A stretch of DNA of 64,000 nt from Hymenobacter nitidus (GTDB taxonomy: Bacteria; Bacteroidota; Bacteroidia; Cytophagales; Hymenobacteraceae), in the NCBI RefSeq assembly GCF_020447315.1, contig NZ_JAJADQ010000015.1, positions 62,001 through 126,000 of the forward strand. Direction: 5' to 3'. Below, piece after piece: positions 33,806 to 43,070 of this stretch. Each line of letters starts with the position of its first letter. Within the stretch, counting starts at the first letter, position 1. Under the pieces are notes generated by a model, which did no database searches, was not told where the DNA came from, and was given only the letters and a program-made list of their open reading frames with translations. The translations under genes and the position numbers were made by a program.

Positions 33806-34531
33806 ATGAAAAAGTCAGCTTTTTTCCTCGCAGCCCTCTGCTCGGGCTCCCTGCTGGTTGCCAGCTGCAACAGCGACAAGGCCGCCGATTCGACGGCTAC
33901 TACCACCGAAACGACCACCGCTGAGGGCACCGCCTCCGGTGACATGGCCGGCATGGACCACTCGGCCATGGGCCACGACGGGGCCACTGCGGCCGGCGAC
34001 TCGCCGCAGCTGGTGGCCATGAACGAGATGATGCAGAAGATGCACGCCAGCAAGCCCAAGGGCAACACCGACCACGACTTCGCCCACCACATGCTGGAGC
34101 ACCACAAGGGCGCGGTTGTCATGGCTGACATTCAGCTGCGCGACGGCAAAGACGCCACCATGCGCCAGATGGCCGAGAAAATCAAAGCCGACCAGCAAAA
34201 GGAAATCGCCGAGCTGGAAGCCGCGGCCACCCGCCTCGATAACGCCCCGACCAACTACAAGCCCAACGACCCCACGGACCCCTTCACCAGCAAGATGAAG
34301 GCCTCGATGGACGCCATGATGCCGATGCCAAAAAGCGTGGCAGACCCGGACATGAACTTCAACATGCTCATGACCATGCACCACCAGAGCGCCGTGGATA
34401 TGGCCAAGGCGGAGTTGGCCCACGGCAAAGACACCAAGCTCAAGCAGATGGCCCAGCAGATAATAGATGCCCAGGAGAAGGAAATAGCGGCCTTCAAGGA
34501 CTGGCACAATAAGAACGCCGACAAAATGTAG
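33806..34531 (+). CDS. DUF305 lipoprotein, canonical
   Basis: The 241-residue lipoprotein has lipobox LVASC (Cys near 19), then a Thr/Ala-rich linker and an MAGMDHSAMGHD segment. It has two DUF305 repeats: DHDFAHHMLEHHKGAVVMADIQL and DMNFNMLMTMHHQSAVDMAKAEL, with HH pairs and Met residues. It is the closest relative of 27597-28217. It lies 62 bases after the YACPMHP lipoprotein. It is likely a periplasmic copper or silver buffer. Confidence 0.92.
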   Translation: MKKSAFFLAALCSGSLLVASCNSDKAADSTATTTETTTAEGTASGDMAGMDHSAMGHDGATAAGDSPQLVAMNEMMQKMHASKPKGNTDHDFAHHMLEHHKGAVVMADIQLRDGKDATMRQMAEKIKADQQKEIAELEAAATRLDNAPTNYKPNDPTDPFTSKMKASMDAMMPMPKSVADPDMNFNMLMTMHHQSAVDMAKAELAHGKDTKLKQMAQQIIDAQEKEIAAFKDWHNKNADKM

Positions 34532-34573
34532 CCCAAAGGCTACTCCAACCCACTTTACTCATAACCCCCTCTC

Positions 34574-35125
34574 ATGAAGATTTCGCAAATTCTCGCCGCC
34601 ACCCTGTTGCTCGCCGCCCCGCTCACCGTTGCCGCTCAGCACAGCCACAAGCCCGGCACCGCTGCCCACGGCCACAAAGCCGCCGGCGAAACCCACGCCC
34701 ACAAATCCCCCCACGGCGGAACGGTCCGCACGGCCGGCAAATACCACCTCGAACTGGTGCAGCAAGCCGGGGAGGTGCACGTGTACCTGCTCGACGCCAA
34801 CGAGAAAACCATGCCGCTGGACCGTTCCACCGGCACGGCCATGCTGCTAAGCACGGCGGGCAAAACCACCAGCGTGAAGCTGACCCCTACCGGCGACCAT
34901 TTCGTGGCCGCCGTGCCCGCCGGCACCACCCTGCGCACGGCCATCGTGAGCCTGAAAGCCAACGGCAGCTCGCTCAGCGCCCGCTTTGAAAAGCTCGACG
35001 CGGCGGCCAAAGCCAGCAAGGCCACGGCCGCCGCCTACACCTGCCCCATGAACTGCGAAGGCTCGGCCAGCGACAAGCCCGGCAGCTGCCCGAAGTGCGG
35101 CATGGCCCTGGTGAAAAAGTCATAG
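34574..35125 (+). CDS. Secreted protein with His-rich start and C-terminal YTCPM metal-binding domain
   Basis: The 183-residue product has a signal peptide cleaved at VAA-Q near residue 21. A His-rich linker (HSHKPG ... HGHKAAGETHAHKSPHGG) is followed by a beta-rich middle domain with YHLELVQQAGEVHVYLLD. The C-terminal heavy-metal-binding segment is YTCPMNCEG ... SCPKCGMAL. In the usual motif PMHP the His is replaced, here PMNC. It follows the DUF305 gene by 42 bases and likely belongs to the same unit. Confidence 0.85.
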   Translation: MKISQILAATLLLAAPLTVAAQHSHKPGTAAHGHKAAGETHAHKSPHGGTVRTAGKYHLELVQQAGEVHVYLLDANEKTMPLDRSTGTAMLLSTAGKTTSVKLTPTGDHFVAAVPAGTTLRTAIVSLKANGSSLSARFEKLDAAAKASKATAAAYTCPMNCEGSASDKPGSCPKCGMALVKKS

Positions 35126-35140
35126 ACGTCGCCTGCTTTT

Positions 35141-35176
35141 CGGACGCCGGGCGTCCGGACCCGCTTCGTCCGGGTC
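35141..35176 (+). other. Two adjacent GC-rich hairpins
   Basis: CGGACGC and GCGTCCG flank three bases (35141-35157), and GACCCG pairs with CGGGTC (35158-35176). No T tract follows. They separate the metal-binding lipoprotein unit from the second efflux operon and may end transcription or process the RNA. Confidence 0.45.
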
Positions 35177-35227
35177 GTCTGCCGCTGCAACGGTAGGCGG
35201 CCCGCTGGCTCGCTCTAACCTGATTAT

Positions 35228-36472
35228 ATGAAGTATCTGAAATTGAGAAGTGGCGTGCGTTTCCTGCTGGTTCTGGCCCTTTTGCTGGGATTCGGTTTCG
35301 AAGCTGCGCGCGCCCAAACCATCATCAGCCTGGACAGCGCCGAAGCCCAGACCCTGCGCCAGCACCCCCGGCTGCGGCAGTCAACCCAGGAAATTGAGGA
35401 GCAGCGCGCCCTCAAGCGGGGCTCGTTTGCGCCCGCCAACCCGGACTTTCTATTCTCGGCCCCTACCGGCGAGATGTGGGCCCCGGGCGTGGTGCAAACC
35501 ATCGACCTGCCCAACGTCTACCGCCAGCAGCGGCGCGTGGCGCAGGCCGGCATTACCCTGGCCGAGCGCAACCGCGACGTGAGCCGGGCCAGCGTGCTGC
35601 GCGACACCCGCCTAGCGTACCTGACCCTGCAGTTTGCCGAGGCCCAGGTGCGGCAGCTCACCTACCAGGACAGCTTGTTTCGCGTGCTGCGCCTGGCCAC
35701 CGAGCGTTTGTTTACGGCCGGCGAAGTCACCTCGCTGCAGCGCATCAGCACCGACGCCGAAGCCCGGCAGGTGACCGTGCTGCTGCAGCAAGCCACCGCC
35801 GACCGGCAGGCCGCCCAGCGCCGCCTGGCGTTGCTGCTGGGCCGCCCCAGCGAAGCCCTGACCACCAGCACCGACCTGGGCCGCAGCGGCGCGGAGCTGG
35901 CCCAAACGGGCACGGCGCTGCTCGCGGGCCTGCCCACCGAGGACAGCACGGCCCTGGTGCGCAGCCCCACGCTGGCCGCCGCTGCCCAAAACGTAGCCCT
36001 GAGCCAGTCAGGCATCAGCCTGGTGCGGGCCCGGCGCACCCCGGCCCTCACGGTGGGCTACCAGAACCAGGCATTCGAGAATTCAGCCTTGAAATACCGC
36101 TTTCAATTCGGCCTGTCGGTGCCCATCTGGTTCTGGACCTACCGCTCCCAGCTGCAAGCGGCCACGGCCCGCTCCCAGGCCGCCGGCTACCAGCTGCAGG
36201 CCCAGCGCCTGGAGTTGAGTAGTCAGTACCAGCAGGCCCTGGCCGACACGCGCAAGTTCTCGGCCTCGCTGGGCTACTACGAGCAAACCGGCCTGCCGCA
36301 GTCGCGGGCCATCATCAGCCAGTCGCAGCGCCTGTTCCGGGCCGGCGAAGTAAGCTACCTGCAGCTCATCCTGAGCCTGAACCAGGCCTTTGCCATCCAG
36401 AATACCTACCTGACGACCATTCGGGACTACCGCCAGGCCCTCATCGAACTTAACTACCTGCGGGGTGAATAA
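35228..36472 (+). CDS. TolC-family outer-membrane efflux protein (CzcC-like)
   Basis: The 414-residue product has a signal peptide (cut near ARAQ, residue 30), then two long repeats of coiled-coil helices and short strands typical of outer-membrane factors (ASVLRDTRLAYLTLQFAEAQVRQL in repeat 1; ELSSQYQQALADTRKF in repeat 2). It is the outer-membrane channel of the CzcCBA-type operon that runs to 42113. In the first system this part is fused to the pump. Confidence 0.92.
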   Translation: MKYLKLRSGVRFLLVLALLLGFGFEAARAQTIISLDSAEAQTLRQHPRLRQSTQEIEEQRALKRGSFAPANPDFLFSAPTGEMWAPGVVQTIDLPNVYRQQRRVAQAGITLAERNRDVSRASVLRDTRLAYLTLQFAEAQVRQLTYQDSLFRVLRLATERLFTAGEVTSLQRISTDAEARQVTVLLQQATADRQAAQRRLALLLGRPSEALTTSTDLGRSGAELAQTGTALLAGLPTEDSTALVRSPTLAAAAQNVALSQSGISLVRARRTPALTVGYQNQAFENSALKYRFQFGLSVPIWFWTYRSQLQAATARSQAAGYQLQAQRLELSSQYQQALADTRKFSASLGYYEQTGLPQSRAIISQSQRLFRAGEVSYLQLILSLNQAFAIQNTYLTTIRDYRQALIELNYLRGE

Positions 36473-36473
36473 C

Positions 36474-37094
36474 ATGAAACAACTCCTGATTTTGCTCCTG
36501 GGCCTGCTTGTGCTGAGCGGCACGGCCTACGCCCACGGGGGCGAGGACCACGGCGACGGGCCCAAGGCCGGCACGGCGGCGGGCGCCACGTCCTTCTCCG
36601 TGGCCGCGCTCTCGGAACAGTTCGAGGCCTTGCTGCGCTACGAGCCCCTGGAAGGGGGTAAGCCCGCCGATTTGCGCCTGTTCCTCTCCGATTACGCTAC
36701 CAACGCCCCGATTAAGGGCTCCAAGCTCACGCTCACCAACCCGGAAGATGCCAACCTGAAATGGGCCGTGAAAGAGCAGGAGCCGGGCGTGTACCTCGTC
36801 GAAGGCCAGTTTCCGGCCAACAAGGCTTACAGCTTCGCCCTCAACATCGTGGCGGGTGAGAAAGCCGATTTGCTCTTGCTCGAAGGCATCAAAGTAGGAG
36901 AGAAGCTGCCCGTCGCCGCGGCTCCCCACGCGGAGGCAACCGGGCTTTTTTCCTCCTGGAAAACCATCCTGGCCTTGGCCGGGGCCTTTGTGCTCGGCAT
37001 CGTACTCACGGCCCTGCTCATGCGCCGCCGCCGTCCCGAGCCCCAGACTTCCGAGCAGGCGTTGACCGCCAGCCGCCGCACCCCCTTCCCTTAA
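36474..37094 (+). CDS. Periplasmic protein with HGGEDHG start and C-terminal membrane anchor
   Basis: The 206-residue product has a signal peptide ending at AYA, followed at once by HGGEDHGDG, the same His tag seen at the start of the adaptor 37107. A beta-rich periplasmic domain is followed by a helix (ILALAGAFVLGIVLTALLM) and a basic cytoplasmic tail. Such proteins stand between CzcC and CzcB in Bacteroidota. It starts two bases after tolC. A metal-presenting role for the adaptor is inferred. Confidence 0.8.
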   Translation: MKQLLILLLGLLVLSGTAYAHGGEDHGDGPKAGTAAGATSFSVAALSEQFEALLRYEPLEGGKPADLRLFLSDYATNAPIKGSKLTLTNPEDANLKWAVKEQEPGVYLVEGQFPANKAYSFALNIVAGEKADLLLLEGIKVGEKLPVAAAPHAEATGLFSSWKTILALAGAFVLGIVLTALLMRRRRPEPQTSEQALTASRRTPFP

Positions 37095-37106
37095 TGCTAC
37101 CCCGAT

Positions 37107-38252
37107 ATGAAAACCAAGCATAAAATCCTGGCCGCTACGGCCGCCGCGGGACTGGTCCTGACGGTGCTGCTCCCTCCACCGGGTTTGGTGCAGGCGCACG
37201 GTGGCGAAGACCACGGCGGCACGGCTAAAGCCAGCACCGGCGTGGCCCTTTCCGACGAGGTACTGCTGCCCAAGGAAAGCCAGTTCCTGTTTCAGGTGCG
37301 CACCAACCTGGCTGCTTTCTCCACCACCTACAGCCGGGCCACGCTCTACGGCACGGTGTCGGCCGCGGCCGGGGGCGAGGGCCGCATCGTGGTTCCCCAG
37401 ACCGGGCGCATCGTGAGCCTCGCGGCCCAGGTAGGCAAAACGGTGCGGGCCGGGCAGACCCTGGCCGTCATCGAACAAACGCTGGACGCCACCCAGCAAA
37501 TCGGGCTCAGCACCGAGCGGGCCAACGCCCAGGCCGAGCTGCGCGCCGCCCAGCAGGACTACGCCCGCCTGCAGAGCATCGCCGACATCGCCGCCCGCAA
37601 GGACGTGGTGGCCGCCGAGCTGCGCCTGCGCCAGGCCCGCCAGAACGCCAGCATCTACAACGGCCAGGCCCAGCAGCGCCGCGTGAGCATCACCTCGCCC
37701 GTGAGCGGCACCGTGGACGTGTTTAATCTCGCTGTCGGTCAACAAGTCAACCAGGGCGACGAGCTGTTTCGCGTCATCAACCCCGGTAAGCTGCGCGTGG
37801 AGGCCCAGGTGTTTGCCCAGGACCTGGACAAAGTCACGCCCGGGGCCGTGTTCCGGGTGGAGGGCCTGCAGGGCCAGGCCGGCGTGCCCGCCCGCCTGGT
37901 GGTGTTCAGCAACGTGGTGAACCCGGTGAACCAGGCCCGCCAGCTGGTGCTGGAGCTCGACGCCCAGCAGGGCAGCGCCTACCGCGCCGGCCAGGCCGTG
38001 AACGTGCAGGTCGTGGGCCAGACCGGCGGGGGCAAGCCCCAGCTGGTGGTGCCCACCTCGGCCATCACCGACCTCAACGGCAAGCCCGTGGTGTTTGTGC
38101 ACACCGAGCCCGAGCGGTTCAAGATTCGCTACGTGCAGCCCGGCGCCGTGAACGGCCAGCAGACCGTGCTGGTGCAGGGCGAAATCAACGAAAACGACCG
38201 GGTGGTCACCGCCGGCACCTACCAGCTCAAATCCATTTACCTCAACCAATAA
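37107..38252 (+). CDS. RND efflux periplasmic adaptor with His-rich N-terminus
   Basis: The 381-residue membrane-fusion protein has a signal, a His-rich HGGEDHGG segment near residue 32, lipoyl halves (VVPQTGRIVSLAAQVGKTVRAG and VSITSPVSGTVDVFNLAVGQQV), a coiled-coil hairpin (about residues 130-185) and a beta-barrel domain. It couples the TolC-like channel with the pump at 38892. It lies 12 bases after the HGGEDHG protein. Confidence 0.93.
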   Translation: MKTKHKILAATAAAGLVLTVLLPPPGLVQAHGGEDHGGTAKASTGVALSDEVLLPKESQFLFQVRTNLAAFSTTYSRATLYGTVSAAAGGEGRIVVPQTGRIVSLAAQVGKTVRAGQTLAVIEQTLDATQQIGLSTERANAQAELRAAQQDYARLQSIADIAARKDVVAAELRLRQARQNASIYNGQAQQRRVSITSPVSGTVDVFNLAVGQQVNQGDELFRVINPGKLRVEAQVFAQDLDKVTPGAVFRVEGLQGQAGVPARLVVFSNVVNPVNQARQLVLELDAQQGSAYRAGQAVNVQVVGQTGGGKPQLVVPTSAITDLNGKPVVFVHTEPERFKIRYVQPGAVNGQQTVLVQGEINENDRVVTAGTYQLKSIYLNQ

Positions 38253-38286
38253 GTCCCGCTCCGCGGTGGCTTCTTTCTCCCTCCCC

Positions 38287-38796
38287 ATGAAAAATCTTTT
38301 TGCTCTCGCGGTGCTGTCTGCCACGCTTCCCTTTGCTGCCACCACGGCGCAAGCCCAGACAACTGCCGCGGCTGGTTCCGCCGATGAGGTGGCCGTGCGG
38401 GCGGTGCTAAGCAAGTACCAGCAGGCCGTGCAAAAGCTCGATACCACGGGCACGCACCGCCTGTTCACGGCCAACTCCCAGGTGTTCGAGTCGGGTGGAG
38501 TGGAAGGCTCCTACCGGCACTACGCCGAGCACCACCTGGCCCCGGAGCTCAAGGAGTTCAGCGCCTTCACCTTCAGCGACTACAAGGCCGCCGTGCAGGT
38601 AGACGGTCCTTATGCTTTCGCAACGGAAACCTACACCTATACCATTAACCTCAAGAAGGACCCCAAGGAGAAAGAGGCCAAAGCGCCCATCGTGCGCCGC
38701 GGGGTGGCCACGTCGGTACTGCGCAAAAACGCCGCCGGCCAGTGGCAAATCATGAGCACCCACACCTCGGCCCGCACGCCCCGGGTTAAGAAATAA
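38287..38796 (+). CDS. Secreted NTF2-like protein
   Basis: The 169-residue product has a clear signal peptide (MKNLFALAVLSATLPFAATTAQAQ) and an NTF2/SnoaL-like domain (VRAVLSKYQQAVQKLDTTGTHRLFT ... YAFATETYTYTIN ... GQWQIMSTHTSART). An intact relative of the broken gene at 3929-4419, it also stands next to an RND pump. ATG 38287 starts the signal peptide. Its ligand is unknown. Confidence 0.85.
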   Translation: MKNLFALAVLSATLPFAATTAQAQTTAAAGSADEVAVRAVLSKYQQAVQKLDTTGTHRLFTANSQVFESGGVEGSYRHYAEHHLAPELKEFSAFTFSDYKAAVQVDGPYAFATETYTYTINLKKDPKEKEAKAPIVRRGVATSVLRKNAAGQWQIMSTHTSARTPRVKK

Positions 38797-38891
38797 GACG
38801 AACAGGGCGTGCCCTGTCCGCCCCACTGGCCCACCGGCCGGACTACACCGAAGTCGCCCTTGAGGCTCCTTCCACTTTGCGCTAATACCCC

Positions 38892-41800
38892 ATGCTTGAT
38901 AAGATAATTCGCTTTGCCCTGCAGAACCGGCTGCTGATGCTGGCCTTCGCCGTGGGCCTCATCATTGCCGGTTCCTACACCGCCAGCCAGCTGCCGGTGG
39001 ACGTGCTGCCCGACCTCGACCGCCCGCGCGTGACCGTGTTTCTGGAAGCGCCCGGCATGGCGCCCGAGGAGGTGGAGGCCCTGGTGACGCTGCCCGTGGA
39101 AACGGCCCTGAACGGGGCCACCGGCGTGTCGGCCGTGCGGTCCAACTCGGCCATTGGCCTGGGCATGGTGTTCGTGGAGTTCGACTACGGCACCGACATC
39201 TTCACGGCCCGCCAGATTGTGAGCGAGAAGCTGCAGACCACGGGCGAGCAGCTGCCCCAGGGCATTACGCCGGTGCTGGGGCCCATTTCCTCGGTCATGG
39301 GCCAGATTATGCTGGTGGGCTTGTCGGGCGGCAAACAGACCAACGCCGCCGATTTGCGCACGCTGGCCAACTACACCGTGCGCCAGCGCCTGCTCAGCAT
39401 TCCCGGCGTGGCCCAGGTGATTCCCATCGGCGGCGACAATTTGCAGTACCAAGTCCTGCTCGATATGCCCCGGCTCAATGCCACGGGCCTGACGGTAAAC
39501 CAGGTGGAGGAAGCCCTGCGCCAGTCCAACCTGAACACGACGGGCAACTTCTTTGACCGCAACGGCTCGGAGGTGCTCATCCGCAACCTGGGCCGGCTGC
39601 GCTCGGTGGCCGACATCGAAAACATCATTGTCGGCTACCGCGAGCAGTCTCCCATCCGGGTGGCCGACGTGGCCAAGGTGGAGTTCGGGGCCCGCTTCAA
39701 GCGGGGCGACGGCAGCGTGAACGGCCGGCCCGCCGTGATTCTGAGCATCGAGAAGCAGCCCGGCGCGGCCACGGTGGGCCTGACAGCAGCCGTGGAAAAA
39801 GCCCTGGTGGAGCTGAAGCCTTCTTTGCCCAAGGACGTGCAGGTGAACACGCGCTTGTTCAAGCAGTCGGAGTTTATCGAGTCATCTATCAGCAACGTCG
39901 AGGAAGCCTTGCGCGACGGCGCCATATTGGTGGTCATCATCCTGTTTGCCTTTCTACTGAACGTGCGCACCACGTTTATTTCCCTGGTGGCCATCCCGCT
40001 CTCGTTGCTGGTCACGGCGCTGGTGTTTCGCTTTGCCGGCATCAGCATCAACACCATGACCCTCGGCGGCCTGGCCATTGCCATCGGCGAACTGGTCGAC
40101 GACGCCATCGTGGACGTGGAAAACGTGTACCGACGCCTGCGGGAAAACAAGCAGCTGCCACACCCGCAGCCGGTGCTTAAGGTTATTTATAAGGCCAGCT
40201 CCGAAGTACGCAACTCCATTGTGTACGCCACCATCATCGTGGTGCTCGTGTTCCTGCCGCTGTTTGCCCTGGAAGGCATGGAAGGCCGCATTTTTGCGCC
40301 GCTGGGCATTGCCTACATCACCAGCATCGTGGCCTCGCTGTTCGTGTCGCTCACCGTCACGCCGGTGCTCTGCTACTACCTGCTGCCCAAAATGAAGCAG
40401 ATGGACCACCCCGAAACCGACGGGGGCCTGGTGCGCTGGCTTAAGAAAAAAGACACTCGCCTGTTGGGTTGGGGCCTGCAGCATCCCAAGGCCATCCTTG
40501 GGGTAACCGGGGCGCTGTTCGTGGCGGCCATGGCGCTGATTCCGTTCTTCGGCACCGAGTTTCTGCCGCCCTTCAACGAAGGCTCGCTCACGGTCAACTT
40601 CTCGGCGCCCGCCGGCACCTCGCTGGCCGAGTCGAACCGCCTGGGCACGCTGGGCGAGCAGCAGATGCTTAAGATTCCGGAAGTGGCCTATACCGCCCGC
40701 CGCACCGGCCGCGCCGAATTGGACGAGCACGCCGAGTCGGTGAACAACTCGGAAATCGAAGTGGCCTTCAAAACGGAAGAGGAGTTGGAGAAGGAAGGCA
40801 AAACCATGCGCAGCCGCGACGAGATTCTGGCCGACATGAGGGAAAAGCTAAGCCTGATAACCGGCGTGAACGTGAACATCGGCCAGCCCATCTCCCACCG
40901 GCTCGACCACCTGTTGAGCGGCGTGCGGGCTCAGGTCGCCATCAAGGTATTTGGCAACGATTTGCTGGAGCTGCGCCGCTACGCCAACGAAGTGCGTGCC
41001 GTGGCCGGCACCGTGCCGGGCGTGGTCGACTTACAAGTGGAAAAGCAGGTCCAGATTCCCCAGCTGCTCATCCGGCCCAAGGACGAGGCCCTGCGCGCCT
41101 ACGGCATGGCCCGCGGCGAAGTGGTGCGCGACCTCGAAACCCTGTTCCAGGGCGCCGTGGTCTCGCAGATGCTCGACGGCCAGAAGCGCTTCGACCTGGT
41201 GGTGAAACTGCCCGAAGCCCAGCGCAACGACATCGCCGCCATCAACCAGACGCGCATCGAAACGCCCACCGGCGCCATGATTCCGATCAGCCAGGTGGCG
41301 GAGGTCATCTACGAGCCGGGCCCCAACACCGTCAACCACGAAAACACCCAGCGCCGGATTACCATCTCCCTGAACGTGGCCGAGCGCGATTTGGGCTCGA
41401 CGGTCAAGGAGATTCAAGCCAAGGTGAATTCGCAGGTGAAGCTGCCCCCCGGCTATTACCTCACCTACGGCGGGCAGTTTGAGAGCCAGCAGTCGGCCTC
41501 CCAGAAAATCCTGTGGCTGAGTCTGTTTTCGCTGGCCGGTATCTTCCTGGTGCTGTTCTCGCACTTCAAGTCCACCTACATGGTGGGCCAGATTATGCTG
41601 AACATCCCGCTGGCGCTCATCGGCTCCGTGGTGGCGGTGCTGCTCACGGGCGGCACGTTCAGCATTGCCTCGCTGGTGGGCTTTATCACCCTTACCGGCA
41701 TTGCCTCACGCAACGGCATCATGATGATTTCGCACTACATCCACCTCGTGGAGCACGAGGGCGAGAAGTTCGGCATCCCCATGATTATCCGCGGCTCGCT

Positions 41801-42113
41801 CGAACGCTTGGTGCCGGTGCTGATGACGGCCCTGGTGGCCGCCCTGGCCTTGGTGCCGCTCACGCTGGCCAAGGACGCGCCGGGCAAGGAAATTTTGTAC
41901 CCGGTAGCCACCGTCATCCTCGGCGGCTTGCTCTCGTCCACGTTCCTCGACATCATCGTGACGCCGGTGGTATTCTGGCTCGTGGGCGAAAAAGCGCTGG
42001 CCCAGTACTTCGCCTCCCACCAGGAAACGGGTTTGGACGACCACCCGCAGGAACTCGACGCGCAGCCGCTCACCCCGCCTTCGGATATGAATCCGGTGCT
42101 GCCCACCCGCTAG
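38892..42113 (+). CDS. CusA/CzcA-family heavy-metal RND pump
   Basis: The 1073-residue inner-membrane pump has 12 helices and two large periplasmic loops. The helix 4 relay segment is AIAIGELVDDAIVDVENVYRRL (about residues 394-415), with paired Asp and a Glu. Unlike the first pump it ends after helix 12 and has a short polar tail, with a separate TolC gene. Substrate cannot be set: the relay differs from the DFGxxVDGA form of the first pump, so the two pumps likely export different ions. Neighbours make Cu/Ag plausible. Confidence 0.93.
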   Translation: MLDKIIRFALQNRLLMLAFAVGLIIAGSYTASQLPVDVLPDLDRPRVTVFLEAPGMAPEEVEALVTLPVETALNGATGVSAVRSNSAIGLGMVFVEFDYGTDIFTARQIVSEKLQTTGEQLPQGITPVLGPISSVMGQIMLVGLSGGKQTNAADLRTLANYTVRQRLLSIPGVAQVIPIGGDNLQYQVLLDMPRLNATGLTVNQVEEALRQSNLNTTGNFFDRNGSEVLIRNLGRLRSVADIENIIVGYREQSPIRVADVAKVEFGARFKRGDGSVNGRPAVILSIEKQPGAATVGLTAAVEKALVELKPSLPKDVQVNTRLFKQSEFIESSISNVEEALRDGAILVVIILFAFLLNVRTTFISLVAIPLSLLVTALVFRFAGISINTMTLGGLAIAIGELVDDAIVDVENVYRRLRENKQLPHPQPVLKVIYKASSEVRNSIVYATIIVVLVFLPLFALEGMEGRIFAPLGIAYITSIVASLFVSLTVTPVLCYYLLPKMKQMDHPETDGGLVRWLKKKDTRLLGWGLQHPKAILGVTGALFVAAMALIPFFGTEFLPPFNEGSLTVNFSAPAGTSLAESNRLGTLGEQQMLKIPEVAYTARRTGRAELDEHAESVNNSEIEVAFKTEEELEKEGKTMRSRDEILADMREKLSLITGVNVNIGQPISHRLDHLLSGVRAQVAIKVFGNDLLELRRYANEVRAVAGTVPGVVDLQVEKQVQIPQLLIRPKDEALRAYGMARGEVVRDLETLFQGAVVSQMLDGQKRFDLVVKLPEAQRNDIAAINQTRIETPTGAMIPISQVAEVIYEPGPNTVNHENTQRRITISLNVAERDLGSTVKEIQAKVNSQVKLPPGYYLTYGGQFESQQSASQKILWLSLFSLAGIFLVLFSHFKSTYMVGQIMLNIPLALIGSVVAVLLTGGTFSIASLVGFITLTGIASRNGIMMISHYIHLVEHEGEKFGIPMIIRGSLERLVPVLMTALVAALALVPLTLAKDAPGKEILYPVATVILGGLLSSTFLDIIVTPVVFWLVGEKALAQYFASHQETGLDDHPQELDAQPLTPPSDMNPVLPTR

Positions 42114-42116
42114 GCG

Positions 42117-42428
42117 ATGCTGCACGCCTTTCTGCATATCACGGTGCCAGGGCTCTACGCCCTGGCCTTTCACCGCCCCCACTGGCGGCGGGTGTGGCTG
42201 GTGCTGGCCAGTGCCCTGCTGCTCGACCTGGACCACCTCTGGGCCACCCCCTTCTACGACCCGGGCCGCTGCAGCATCAACTTCCACACCTTTCACACCT
42301 ACTGGGCCATCGGCGGCTACGTGCTACTGCTGCTACCCGCCCGCACGCGCATCTGGGCCGTGGGCTTCCTGCTGCACATGGTGCTGGACTACACCGAATG
42401 CTGGCAGCGCGGCATTTACCTGCCTTAA
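42117..42428 (+). CDS. DUF6122 family small membrane protein
   Basis: The 103-residue product holds only the DUF6122 domain: HAFLHITVPGLYALAF, LLDLDHLWATPFYDP, NFHTFHTYWAIGGY and LLHMVLDYTECW. The His and Asp residues match those of the domain at 26672-27451 one for one. It starts three bases after the pump stop and is cotranscribed. The function is unknown; the conserved DLDH and H..D motifs suggest a membrane metal site. Confidence 0.82.
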   Translation: MLHAFLHITVPGLYALAFHRPHWRRVWLVLASALLLDLDHLWATPFYDPGRCSINFHTFHTYWAIGGYVLLLLPARTRIWAVGFLLHMVLDYTECWQRGIYLP

Positions 42429-42440
42429 CCTCGCTTGCTG

Positions 42441-43070
42441 ATGCCTAATCGCTCCGCTTCTGCTTCGCCCACCACTGTGCTTTACATCAAGCACATGGTG
42501 TGCGCGCGCGGTATCCGGGTGGTTCGGCAGGAGCTGGAAGGGCTGGGCTTGCAGGTGCTCGACGTGCGCCTGGGGGCCGCCACGGTCGCCGGAGAGCCGG
42601 AAGACCTGGACTGGCCCCGCCTGCGGGCCACGCTGGAAGCAGCCCGGTTTGCGCTGCTCGAAACCTTTCACCAGACCTTGGTGGAACGGGTCAGCGTGGC
42701 CGTGAACCGCCTGTTGCGCGAGCCCGGCGAAAGCCTGCGGCACCGGGCATTCGGGGCGGCGGTGGCCCGTGAGCTGGACCTGACGTACGGGCAGCTGAGC
42801 GCGGCCTTTGCCCGCTTGGTGGGCGATAAGACGCTGGCGGCCTACATCCTGAGTCAGCGCCTGGCTTATGCGCAGGAGCTGCTGCTTTCTTCCTCCCTGA
42901 GCGTGGGCCTAATTGCCCGGCACCTGGGCTACACCAGCCTGGCGCACTTCTCCGGCCAATTCCGGCGCTTGGCCCGCTGTTCGCCTTCCGCATATCGTCG
43001 GCTGCTGCGGGCCGAAAGGGCTCCGGTGGTAGGGGAGGAGGCCCCAAATCATGCAAGGGAAGAAGACTAA
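42441..43070 (+). CDS. HMA-AraC fusion regulator paralogue with broken CxxC
   Basis: The 209-residue protein has the same plan as 28311-28943. The N-terminal HMA-like part reads HMVCARGIRVVRQEL (C21, with G24 in place of the second Cys). The C-terminal AraC HTH reads SVGLIARHLGYTSLAHFSGQFRRLARCSPSAYRRL. Loss of one Cys would prevent two-Cys Cu(I) binding, so it may bind DNA without the metal, sense another ligand, or act as a dimer partner. Its last 25 bases contain one copy of the shared operator, which serves the next gene. It starts 12 bases after the DUF6122 gene. Confidence 0.82.
   Translation: MPNRSASASPTTVLYIKHMVCARGIRVVRQELEGLGLQVLDVRLGAATVAGEPEDLDWPRLRATLEAARFALLETFHQTLVERVSVAVNRLLREPGESLRHRAFGAAVARELDLTYGQLSAAFARLVGDKTLAAYILSQRLAYAQELLLSSSLSVGLIARHLGYTSLAHFSGQFRRLARCSPSAYRRLLRAERAPVVGEEAPNHAREED

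Noticed and set aside
36450-38474. 674-codon open frame on the minus strand
   Set aside because: It is the antisense shadow of the TolC-like end, the HGGEDHG protein and the adaptor in GC-rich DNA. It is His/Leu/Gly-rich, lacks any domain, and the plus-strand genes are certain.
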